Below are positions 53,712-61,332 of a stretch of 64,000 bases of DNA, piece after piece. The notes below the pieces were generated by a model. That model was not told the origin of the DNA, did no database searches, and worked only from the letters and a program-made list of their open reading frames with translations. How positions within the stretch are numbered: the stretch's first letter is position 1; the number at the start of each line of letters is the position of its first letter. This DNA comes from Paraglaciecola marina (GTDB lineage Bacteria; Pseudomonadota; Gammaproteobacteria; Enterobacterales; Alteromonadaceae), in contig NZ_SAIS01000017.1 in the NCBI RefSeq assembly GCF_004360155.1, positions 1 through 64,000 on the forward strand. The letters run 5' to 3'. A program made the translations under genes and the position numbers.

Positions 53712-55565
53712 TTGTATCAATCTAAGTTAAGACACTTTTATATACCAGACGAGCAATCTGTATATTTGCTTAGTCATCTAGACGCAAAGAAGTTAAAGGA
53801 CTGGGTGACCTTATGTATTAATCAATTACAGCATTTGGGATATGAAGACATCTGTTTAATTGGTAAAGGAGCATTTGGATTTGCATTTTCAGGGGTTATT
53901 CCCGAGCAAAAAACTAATGCTAATTGTCTTCAAAAGAAACAAGTTTTTAAATTCTCTAGAGTTAACTTATCACAACATGTTCAGGATAGGCTTGAAGAAG
54001 AAGCTTACATGTTAAGCCTAATTAACCACCCCTTGGTACCTAAGTTAATAGAGTTTCAAAGGATAAAAAAGCAGGCAATTTTGGCAATGGAACTGGCCAA
54101 AGGCGATGATTTAGAAAAAGTATCCTTAAAATATGGACCTTTACCAGTTAGTTGGATAATAGAGATTGCAGCACAATTAGCAGATATTTTAGTGTACCTT
54201 CGAACTTTTAAAATCCAAGACAACAACAAACCCATAGTCCATGGAGATATTAAACCATCAAATATAGTTTTCAATATGCAAACTTGCAGTATAGGGCTAA
54301 TTGACTGGGGGTCGTCAGTGTTTGCTCAATTAGATGAAAAAGGGCAATTTTTAGGCACTAATATAATGGATCTGATGTCTAGTGATATGCAGCAAACTAA
54401 TGCCCGTCTAGGAGATGTCTATTTTATAGGTAATGATCAATTAAACGGTGCTTTATCATCTGTACGTTTTGATGAGCAAGGTGTTGCCAGTACTCTATAT
54501 GCATTAGCTTCTGGTCAATCTAGCCGATTTGGCTGTAAGGTTATATCTGCTAATGCATTAGGGCTACCTAAGGAATTGGCTAAAACTTTAACAGCTATGA
54601 TGAGTGAAGATCTTGCTCTTAGAGAAAGAGGCGGGGATTATTTTATTACCAATATGAAGCACATGGGAAATATCGTGACTAATGACTTATACAATAATCA
54701 TTGTAAAGTCTTATTGCCATTTTGGATAAGCCCAGAAACTAAAGTTATTGATACAGTTGAATACAGCTCTAGAAAATCTTTTTTAAGGGTGGAGTCAAAC
54801 CAAACAACAGAAAGCTTACACCACATACATGACGTTCAATTTGATCGATATTACAAAAATTATATGCAGGGCATGGGCGATACTGAAAAAGCTTTTATCG
54901 CAGCCGTTGGACGTTTAGCTAAATTTCCTGTTGTTGGCGGAATATCCATACATTGGAAAAATAATGGAGTGCTAATTGACTCTAACTTAACTTTATTCGA
55001 TGCAGACATGAAACCCTCATTTCAATCTTCTTTAAATAATCTAGTTCATTTAGCGCGGGCAATTCACAGAGTTGGTATATTTAAATCCTGTCTATTTAAT
55101 GCAAAGGACACCCTGCATATTGAACGGTTATCAGCAAGTAAGCCGTTTATACCAAATGATAAACTAAAATTTCCTTTTAAGTTAAGTGACATTTCATGGC
55201 CAGAAAATCAAAGTCGTATGCATTCATACTTTGAAGATGGAGATGATCCAGATGAGTATCTGGAACTACCGGATGTCATCATGACTGTTATTAAAAAATT
55301 AAATAACATTCACCACAGTGGATGTATTATTTTTGAAGCATTACCAAGTCACCTTAAAATACATAGTGATTTAACTTTATTGAATCACTCTTTAGCTTTT
55401 GAGTTTAAAGTTCTATTAGAGCAAATGATTAAGTTGATACCTAAAATTTCAGGGGTAGGAATTTCAGGTTTTATGAAATTACCCTATAAAGATTCGAGAT
55501 TCTTTAAGCATCAAAGTCAATTACCTGATAAATTTTACCCAGCGAATCCAAAATTTAAATCTTAG
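53712..55565 (+). CDS. divergent eukaryotic-like protein kinase with an unknown C-terminal domain
   Basis: Protein of 617 residues. The kinase-like domain (about 45-320) has the glycine loop GKGAFG (51-56), the Lys in VFKFSRV (Lys80), a Glu in EEEAYML, and HGDIKPSN (177-184), where Arg of HRD is Gly. The metal motif reads DWG (198-200) in place of DFG. Catalytic Asp, Lys and Asn remain, so activity is plausible. The domain after about 340 has no family I recognise and may be a sensor or substrate-binding part. It starts at TTG 3 bases after rlmJ and is probably co-transcribed. Confidence 0.7.
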   Translation: MYQSKLRHFYIPDEQSVYLLSHLDAKKLKDWVTLCINQLQHLGYEDICLIGKGAFGFAFSGVIPEQKTNANCLQKKQVFKFSRVNLSQHVQDRLEEEAYMLSLINHPLVPKLIEFQRIKKQAILAMELAKGDDLEKVSLKYGPLPVSWIIEIAAQLADILVYLRTFKIQDNNKPIVHGDIKPSNIVFNMQTCSIGLIDWGSSVFAQLDEKGQFLGTNIMDLMSSDMQQTNARLGDVYFIGNDQLNGALSSVRFDEQGVASTLYALASGQSSRFGCKVISANALGLPKELAKTLTAMMSEDLALRERGGDYFITNMKHMGNIVTNDLYNNHCKVLLPFWISPETKVIDTVEYSSRKSFLRVESNQTTESLHHIHDVQFDRYYKNYMQGMGDTEKAFIAAVGRLAKFPVVGGISIHWKNNGVLIDSNLTLFDADMKPSFQSSLNNLVHLARAIHRVGIFKSCLFNAKDTLHIERLSASKPFIPNDKLKFPFKLSDISWPENQSRMHSYFEDGDDPDEYLELPDVIMTVIKKLNNIHHSGCIIFEALPSHLKIHSDLTLLNHSLAFEFKVLLEQMIKLIPKISGVGISGFMKLPYKDSRFFKHQSQLPDKFYPANPKFKS

Positions 55566-55601
55566 CTTCACGCTTAAAGGTTTGTAATAAAAAGAGAAAA
55601 C

Positions 55602-56471
55602 ATGTCAGACGTAAAATTAACCGATTTATTTAATTTAGAAACCTTAGAACAAGGGTTGTTTAGAGGTCAAAGTTGGGATCTTGGATTTAGAGCCTTGTTT
55701 GGAGGCCAAGTTTTAGCCCAAGCCCTAGCTGCTGCTCAATTAACTTTACCTGAGGGTAGGATCGCACACTCTTTTCATAGTTACTTTTTACTGCCAGGTG
55801 ATGCAACTAAGCCAGTGGTGTTCGACGTTGAAAACGTGCGTGACGGTGGCAGCTTTTCTACTCGTCGTATAAAAGCCATACAAAATGGTAAAAGTATTTT
55901 TTATATGACAGCTTCCTTTCAAACGCCTGAAATTGGTTTAGAGCATCAAGCTGCGGTAATGCCAGATGTACCAGCACCTGAAACTATTACACCAGATATT
56001 AAATTAATGGAACAAATAGCAAAAGAGTTAGGAGCCAACTCGTCAAATATTGCTTATCACAAAGTTATTGACATGCGCACCGTGCAAACCATTGATATCA
56101 ATAGCCCTGAAATATTAGAACCTAAGCGTTATATTTGGATGAAGGCCGAAGAAGTTTTGTCGGGTAACATTAACTTAAACCAAGTTATGTTGGCCTATGC
56201 TTCTGATTACAATTTTTTAGCCACAAGTTTGCAGCCACATGGTATTTCAGTGCGTGATAGAGAATTGCGTATAGCTACAATAGATCATTCAATGTGGTTT
56301 CATCATCCTTTCGATTTTGATGAGTGGTTATTATATTGTGCTGAAAGCCCTTTTTCGGGCAGTGCAAGAGGTTTGGTCAGAGGACAGTTTTTCAATCAAG
56401 CAGGTAAACTAGTAGCTTCTACCATGCAAGAAGGGTTAATGCGAAAGGTTAATAACCGCAGTACTAGATAA
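55602..56471 (+). CDS. tesB: acyl-CoA thioesterase II TesB
   Basis: Double hot-dog thioesterase of 289 residues hydrolysing medium- and long-chain acyl-CoA. Typical motifs: LEQGLFRGQSWDLGFRALFGGQVLAQAL, HSFHSYFLLPGD, GGSFSTRRI, and the C-terminal catalytic region ATIDHSMWFHHPFDFDEWLLY with RGLVRGQFFNQAGKLVASTMQEGLMR. AAAGAGAAA precedes the ATG. It is 36 bases after the kinase gene on the same strand. Confidence 0.95.
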   Translation: MSDVKLTDLFNLETLEQGLFRGQSWDLGFRALFGGQVLAQALAAAQLTLPEGRIAHSFHSYFLLPGDATKPVVFDVENVRDGGSFSTRRIKAIQNGKSIFYMTASFQTPEIGLEHQAAVMPDVPAPETITPDIKLMEQIAKELGANSSNIAYHKVIDMRTVQTIDINSPEILEPKRYIWMKAEEVLSGNINLNQVMLAYASDYNFLATSLQPHGISVRDRELRIATIDHSMWFHHPFDFDEWLLYCAESPFSGSARGLVRGQFFNQAGKLVASTMQEGLMRKVNNRSTR

Positions 56472-56598
56472 GGAAACGTTTGCGAGATAGCCCTACTGTT
56501 AAGATATTGATAAGTTTGAATATTAATTTACTTACTGAAATTATCGTAACATTTATCTGATACGACATTTCTTACCAAGAACTGAGGTTACTCAAGTT

Positions 56599-57120
56599 AT
56601 GATGTACACGTTAGGTGAACACCAAGTTGAAAAGGCAAAGGGTGTGTATTTAGCACCTGGCAGCCATGTTATTGGCCAAGTGAAGTTAGCAAAGAATGTT
56701 AGCGTATGGTTTAACGCTGTTATTCGGGGTGATTGCGATCTAATTTCTGTTGGTGAAGACACCAATATCCAAGATGCTTCTATTTTGCACACAGACCATG
56801 GTGTGCCCATGAATATTGGCAAGGGTGTAACGATTGGTCACAAAGTGATGTTACACGGCTGTAGCATTGGTGATTACAGTTTAATTGGTATTAACAGCGT
56901 GGTTTTGAATGGCGCTAAAATTGGTAACTATTGCGTTATTGGTGCTAACAGTTTGGTGACCGAAAACATGGAAATACCCGACGGCTCTTTAGTTATGGGG
57001 TCACCAGCAAAAGTGGTTAAGAGTATCCCAATTGAACAGCAAAAGTTTTTAGAGAAATCAGCGCAGCATTATGTTCAAAATAGTCAATGGTTTGCAAAAG
57101 AGTTAAAACCGCAAATTTAA
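56599..57120 (+). CDS. gamma-carbonic anhydrase-like protein (YrdA family)
   Basis: Left-handed beta-helix protein of 173 residues built from hexapeptide repeats (GSHVIGQVKLAKNVSVWFNAVIRGD, SIGDYSLIGINSVVLNGAKIG). Metal-binding His residues are present in HTDHGVPMNIGKGVTIGHKVMLHGC, matching the YrdA/Cam-type site. E. coli YrdA binds zinc but its reaction is uncertain, so carbonic anhydrase activity is not assured. Two adjacent ATGs (56599, 56602) are possible starts. Confidence 0.88.
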   Translation: MMYTLGEHQVEKAKGVYLAPGSHVIGQVKLAKNVSVWFNAVIRGDCDLISVGEDTNIQDASILHTDHGVPMNIGKGVTIGHKVMLHGCSIGDYSLIGINSVVLNGAKIGNYCVIGANSLVTENMEIPDGSLVMGSPAKVVKSIPIEQQKFLEKSAQHYVQNSQWFAKELKPQI

Positions 57121-57194
57121 TCCGTTTTAATTCACGAATAGTGTGTGCGCTTCTCGCTTAAAGCGAGTTGACTCGTGCTGTTTAATTGTCTTAA

Positions 57195-57230
57195 TCATAA
57201 GCAGCATTCCTTTTATTTATCCTGCTTATG
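57195..57230 (+). promoter_or_regulatory. inverted repeat upstream of the aminotransferase gene
   Basis: CATAAGCAG (57195-57203) and CTGCTTATG (57222-57230) are perfect 9-base inverted arms separated by 18 bases, 75-111 bases before the aminotransferase start. It may be a regulator site or a leader hairpin. A second short palindrome, CTCGCT-TAA-AGCGAG, lies at 57153-57166 (approximately). Confidence 0.4.
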
Positions 57231-57305
57231 CTGAATATACAAGGGTTGTTGATTCGACTAAAGGTTGTCAAACTGCACCCATCACATTTTTATAGGTTAT
57301 GTATT

Positions 57306-58430
57306 ATGTCTACAACATTTTCTTCTTTTATTCCGCCAAATCGAATTCTTATGGGCCCTGGTCCTTCAGATGTTTACCCTCAGGTATTACAAGCACTTGC
57401 AAGACCTACCATAGGACATCTCGACCCTAAATTTGTAGAACTGATGGATGAAGTCAAAGTCTTATTGCAATATGCCTTTCAAACAAAAAATGCGCTAACC
57501 ATGCCGATATCGGCGCCTGGCTCTGCGGGTATGGAAGCGGTATTTGTTAATCTGATTGAGCCCGGTGACAAAGTTATAGTTTGTCAAAACGGAGTCTTTG
57601 GCGGCCGCATGCAACAAAATGTTGAGCGTAGTGGCGGTGTCGCTATTACTGTTCAAGATGAGTGGGGCACGCAAACAGATCTTAATAAACTTAAAGAAGC
57701 CTTAGATGCTAATCCAGATACAAAAGCCGTAGCCTTCGTACATGCAGAAACATCAACAGGTGTATTAAACGATGCCCAAGCTCTATGTCAATTAGCCAAA
57801 GAGTATGGCTGCTTAACGATTGTTGACGCGGTTACGTCCTTAGGTGGCAGTGAGCTCAAGGTAGATAAATGGCAAATAGATGCGATTTATTCAGGAACTC
57901 AAAAATGTTTATCTTGTGTACCTGGCTTATCGCCGGTGTCTTTCAGTGAATTAGCCATAGAAGCCATAAAAGCCAGAAAATCCCCAGTACAAAGTTGGTT
58001 TTTAGATATGGATCTGGTTATGGGGTATTGGGGCAAAGGGGCTAAACGTGCTTACCATCACACCGCGCCAGTAAATAGCCTTTATGCACTGCACGAATCC
58101 TTACTGATACTACAACAAGAGGGCTTAGAGCAATCTTGGGCGAGACATCAAACTAACCACTTATGCCTAAAAGCTGGGTTAGAAAACTTAGGTTTAGAGT
58201 TTGCTGTTGACGAAAAATACCGTTTACCACAATTGAACACTGTACGTATTCCAGAACATGTTGATGACGCAGAAGTCAGAACGAAACTTTTGAATAACTA
58301 TAACCTTGAAATAGGTGCGGGTTTAGGAGCTCTGGCTGGCAAAGTTTGGCGGATTGGCCTAATGGGCTGCGCTTCTAGTCAAAAGAACGTTGATTACTGT
58401 GTTAATGCATTAACTGAAGTACTTAAATAA
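57306..58430 (+). CDS. class V aminotransferase, alanine/serine-glyoxylate type
   Basis: PLP enzyme of 374 residues. It opens NRILMGPGPSDVYPQVLQALARPTIGHLDP, carries the PLP Lys in YSGTQKCLSCVPGLSP, and has KRAYHHTAPVNSLYALHE, as in alanine-glyoxylate and serine-glyoxylate aminotransferases. Ureidoglycine-glyoxylate transaminases (PucG) are close relatives, so a link to purine breakdown is possible but not supported by position. The ATG at 57306 fits the family N-terminus; a 26-residue longer frame from 57228 overlaps an inverted repeat and looks non-coding. Confidence 0.85.
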   Translation: MSTTFSSFIPPNRILMGPGPSDVYPQVLQALARPTIGHLDPKFVELMDEVKVLLQYAFQTKNALTMPISAPGSAGMEAVFVNLIEPGDKVIVCQNGVFGGRMQQNVERSGGVAITVQDEWGTQTDLNKLKEALDANPDTKAVAFVHAETSTGVLNDAQALCQLAKEYGCLTIVDAVTSLGGSELKVDKWQIDAIYSGTQKCLSCVPGLSPVSFSELAIEAIKARKSPVQSWFLDMDLVMGYWGKGAKRAYHHTAPVNSLYALHESLLILQQEGLEQSWARHQTNHLCLKAGLENLGLEFAVDEKYRLPQLNTVRIPEHVDDAEVRTKLLNNYNLEIGAGLGALAGKVWRIGLMGCASSQKNVDYCVNALTEVLK

Positions 58431-58445
58431 CCTAATCTCATGCAT

Positions 58446-58457
58446 ATTGTCGACAAT
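58446..58457. promoter_or_regulatory. GntR-type operator 1 upstream of the prp cluster
   Basis: ATTGTCGACAAT is a perfect 12-base palindrome 67 bases before the GntR gene. The same core recurs at 58508-58517. GntR/FCD regulators commonly bind such short palindromes. Confidence 0.72.
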
Positions 58458-58507
58458 TATCCTTGATATCTGATTAAAGTGAGTTAATATGTCTGTCATT
58501 ACTCAAT

Positions 58508-58517
58508 TTGTCGACAA
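58508..58517. promoter_or_regulatory. GntR-type operator 2 overlapping the regulator leader
   Basis: TTGTCGACAA repeats the core of the site at 58446-58457. It ends 6 bases before the TTG start of the GntR gene, so binding here would probably repress the regulator and the downstream prpB-prpC-acnD genes. Confidence 0.72.
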
Positions 58518-58523
58518 TATATT

Positions 58524-59201
58524 TTGCAACCTAATACATTTACGCCACCACCTAAACTCACCCGAGCCGATACGGTTTTCACTGATCTGCGCCAGCGCAT
58601 AGTTGAGGGCGATATCTTTACTGGCTCTAAGCTTAGTGAGCCAGAACTTGCCAAACATTATGAAATTAGCCGTAGTACCTTGCGGGATGCCTTGTCTCGT
58701 TTAGAAGGATGTGGGTTATTAGAACGTAAAGCCAATATAGGGTACCGAGTCGTAACATTGTCGACAGAGCAACTCTTAGAAATATTCAGAGTAAGGGAGT
58801 CTTTAGAAGGCACAGCCTGTCGTTTAGCTGCTAAAAATATGAGTGCTGAGCAAATAAAACATTTGCGAGAGCTGCTCGTTATTCATAATCAAAGGGAGTC
58901 ATTGCAACAGGGTGAAGCCTATATGCAAGAAGAAGGCGACTTAGATTTTCATTTTCGCATTGTAATGGGAAGTGGCAACAAGTTGTTGATCCGCTTGCTG
59001 TGCGAAGAACTCTACTACCTAGTTCGTATGTATCGATACCAGTTTGGTATGGCAAGCCCCAGAGCTAAAAAAGCCTTTAGAGAACACGAAAATATCATTC
59101 AAGCCATTGAAGACAAAGATGGTGAACTTGCTGAGATCCTAATGCGTAGGCATATCTCAGCATCCCGCATTAACGTTGAAAACCGGATGAACACACTATG
59201 A
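58524..59201 (+). CDS. GntR-family (FCD) regulator of the 2-methylcitrate cluster
   Basis: Regulator of 225 residues. The winged helix-turn-helix lies at about 15-80 ([20 protein letters not shown], then [13 protein letters not shown]), followed by an FCD ligand domain ([51 protein letters not shown]). Its position directly before prpB, overlapping it by 4 bases, matches GntR regulators of propionate catabolism (PrpQ-type) described for Alteromonadales. It starts at a TTG with no strong ribosome site, 6 bases after an operator. The inducer may be methylcitrate or methylisocitrate, by analogy. Confidence 0.85.
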   Translation: MQPNTFTPPPKLTRADTVFTDLRQRIVEGDIFTGSKLSEPELAKHYEISRSTLRDALSRLEGCGLLERKANIGYRVVTLSTEQLLEIFRVRESLEGTACRLAAKNMSAEQIKHLRELLVIHNQRESLQQGEAYMQEEGDLDFHFRIVMGSGNKLLIRLLCEELYYLVRMYRYQFGMASPRAKKAFREHENIIQAIEDKDGELAEILMRRHISASRINVENRMNTL

Positions 59202-60079
59202 ACTCAGCAGGAAAACGCTTTCGCGACGCCCTTAAAGCTAATACTCCCTTACAAATTGTAGGCACTATCAATGCCTACACAGCCATGATGGCAAAGCAAA
59301 TTGGACATCAAGCCATTTACTTATCTGGTGGTGGTGTGGCTAACGCCTCCTATGGATTACCTGACTTAGGTATGACCTCTTTAAATGATGTAACTGTAGA
59401 TGTGCAGCGTATCACTGCCGCGTGTGATTTACCTTTAATGGTAGATATAGATACAGGTTGGGGCGGTGCTTTCAATATTGCTAAAACCATAAGAGACATG
59501 GAAAAGGCCGGTGCTGCAGCGGTACACATGGAAGACCAAGTAGCACAAAAGCGTTGTGGTCATAGACCCAATAAAGAGATTGTTTCTAGCGCTGAAATGG
59601 TCGACAGAATAAAAGCTGCGGTTGATGCCCGTACCGATCCAGACTTTTTTATTATGGCAAGAACCGATTCTTTTGCCCAAGAAGGGCTAGAGGCTGCAAT
59701 TGAAAGAGCTAAAGATTATGTGGCAGCTGGCGCTGACGGAATTTTTGCAGAAGCAGTAAAAACCGAAGCCCACTACCGAGCCTTCGCTGAGGCTTTAGAT
59801 GTGCCAATTTTGGCAAATATTACAGAATTTGGACAAACTGAACTTTGGAATACCAGTGATTTGGCGAAGTGGGGCGCTGATATGGTGTTGTACCCACTGA
59901 GTGCTTTTAGAGCGATGAACAAAGCAGCCGAAAATGTTTACCAGTCTATCCTTGTTAATGGCGATCAAACAGCGGTGGTCGACACAATGCAGACTCGTAT
60001 GGAGTTATATGATTACCTTGGTTATCACGATTATGAACAAAAGCTAGATACCTTGTTTTCTGAAGGAAAAAACAAGTAA
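59198..60079 (+). CDS. prpB: 2-methylisocitrate lyase
   Basis: Cleaves 2-methylisocitrate to pyruvate and succinate. The 293-residue length is typical. Motifs: [25 protein letters not shown] (Mg-binding Asp pair) and the catalytic [11 protein letters not shown] (KRCGH), then [13 protein letters not shown]. It overlaps the regulator stop by 4 bases (ATGA). Residue choices around KRCGH separate it from isocitrate lyases. Confidence 0.95.
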   Translation: MNSAGKRFRDALKANTPLQIVGTINAYTAMMAKQIGHQAIYLSGGGVANASYGLPDLGMTSLNDVTVDVQRITAACDLPLMVDIDTGWGGAFNIAKTIRDMEKAGAAAVHMEDQVAQKRCGHRPNKEIVSSAEMVDRIKAAVDARTDPDFFIMARTDSFAQEGLEAAIERAKDYVAAGADGIFAEAVKTEAHYRAFAEALDVPILANITEFGQTELWNTSDLAKWGADMVLYPLSAFRAMNKAAENVYQSILVNGDQTAVVDTMQTRMELYDYLGYHDYEQKLDTLFSEGKNK

Positions 60080-60141
60080 ACCCCTTTTTTAACACTGCGT
60101 ACAGATTACGCCTTGATGTAATTAACAAACAGGACAAAATT

Positions 60142-61266
60142 ATGGTGGATAAAAAACTAAGTGGCGCTGGGCTCCGTGGCCAAAGTGCAGGTGAAACTAA
60201 ATTATGTACAGTGGGAAAATCCGGGTCTGGATTAACCTATTGTGGTTACGATGTATCGGATCTTGCTGATAATGCAACCTTTGAAGAAGTGGCCTACTTG
60301 TTATTTAACGGTGAGTTACCTAAACAGCAGCAATTAGATCAATACAAGGCTGAGCTAGCTGAAAAACGGGACCTACCAGACGCTCTAAAAAGCGTATTAA
60401 AGCTAATCCCTGCAGATGCACACCCTATGGATGTGATGCGCACCGGGTGTTCATTTTTAGGTAACCTAGAGCCTGAGTCAGATTTTGCGCAACAGAATCA
60501 AGCGGCTAGTCGCCTATTAGCGGCTTTTCCGGCAATTATGTGTTTTTGGTATCGCTATAGTCATCAGGGTGTAGAAATTGATTGCACTAGTGATGAGCCC
60601 TCACTTGGTGGCCATTTTCTAAAACTATTAACGGGTAAAAGCCCATCAGCTCAGCATCAAAAAGTGATAGATGTATCTCTTATTTTGTATGCCGAGCATG
60701 AATTTAATGCCTCTACTTTTACTGCCCGTGTTTGTGCATCTACTTTATCTGATATGTACTCATGCGTTACAGGCGCAATTGGTTCACTTCGTGGTCCTTT
60801 ACATGGTGGTGCAAACGAAGCGGCTATGGAGATGATTCAGCAATTTACTTCTCCCGCTGATGCAAAAGAAAAAATGGCTGGCATGTTAGCCCGTAAAGAA
60901 AAAATCATGGGATTTGGACACGCTATTTACCGAGAGTCAGACCCTAGGAATGTCATCATAAAAGCTTGGTCAGAAAAGCTTGCAGCAGAATATGGTGATA
61001 GCGATTTATACGATATTTCAGTGGCATGCGAAGAGTTTATGTGGGACACCAAAAAGTTATTTTGTAATGCTGACTTTTTCCATGCTTCTGCTTATTTCTA
61101 TATGGGTATTCCTATAAAATTATTCACACCAATATTTGTTTGCTCTCGATTAACGGGCTGGGCCGCCCATGTAATGGAGCAAAGATCTAATAACCGAATT
61201 ATTCGTCCAAGTGCAGATTACGTGGGTGCAGAGCCTAGAACTGTTACGCCTATATCGCAGCGCTAA
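60142..61266 (+). CDS. prpC: 2-methylcitrate synthase
   Basis: Condenses propionyl-CoA with oxaloacetate. The 374-residue protein shows AGETKLCTVGKSGSGLTYCGYDV, HPMDVMRTGCSFLG, the catalytic His region GSLRGPLHGGANEAAMEM and GFGHAIYRESDPRN, and an Asp-bearing DFFHASAYFYMGIP. The start is an ATG preceded by AGGA. Its length and N-terminus match PrpC rather than GltA. It lies 62 bases after prpB. Confidence 0.95.
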   Translation: MVDKKLSGAGLRGQSAGETKLCTVGKSGSGLTYCGYDVSDLADNATFEEVAYLLFNGELPKQQQLDQYKAELAEKRDLPDALKSVLKLIPADAHPMDVMRTGCSFLGNLEPESDFAQQNQAASRLLAAFPAIMCFWYRYSHQGVEIDCTSDEPSLGGHFLKLLTGKSPSAQHQKVIDVSLILYAEHEFNASTFTARVCASTLSDMYSCVTGAIGSLRGPLHGGANEAAMEMIQQFTSPADAKEKMAGMLARKEKIMGFGHAIYRESDPRNVIIKAWSEKLAAEYGDSDLYDISVACEEFMWDTKKLFCNADFFHASAYFYMGIPIKLFTPIFVCSRLTGWAAHVMEQRSNNRIIRPSADYVGAEPRTVTPISQR

Positions 61267-61277
61267 GTAAATAAGAC

Positions 61278-61303
61278 AGGCCGTTTAAAATATTCGGCCT
61301 TTG
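61278..61303 (+). terminator. weak hairpin between prpC and acnD
   Basis: AGGCCG (61278-61283) and CGGCCT (61295-61300) form a 6-pair GC-rich stem with an 11-base AT loop, followed by TTG. It could attenuate transcription between prpC and acnD. The T tail is short, so full termination is unlikely. Confidence 0.4.
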
Positions 61304-61332
61304 TAACCTAGCTTTCCTTTTTGAGTAATTTT

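Noticed and set aside
52833-55565. rlmJ plus divergent kinase as an anti-phage system
   Set aside because: RlmJ is a housekeeping rRNA methyltransferase, and no other defence genes or mobility signs are present.
57306-58430. Class V aminotransferase as (S)-ureidoglycine-glyoxylate transaminase completing purine breakdown
   Set aside because: It lies over 20 kb from the purine island, has no RutR-like site, and its motifs do not separate it from alanine-glyoxylate enzymes.
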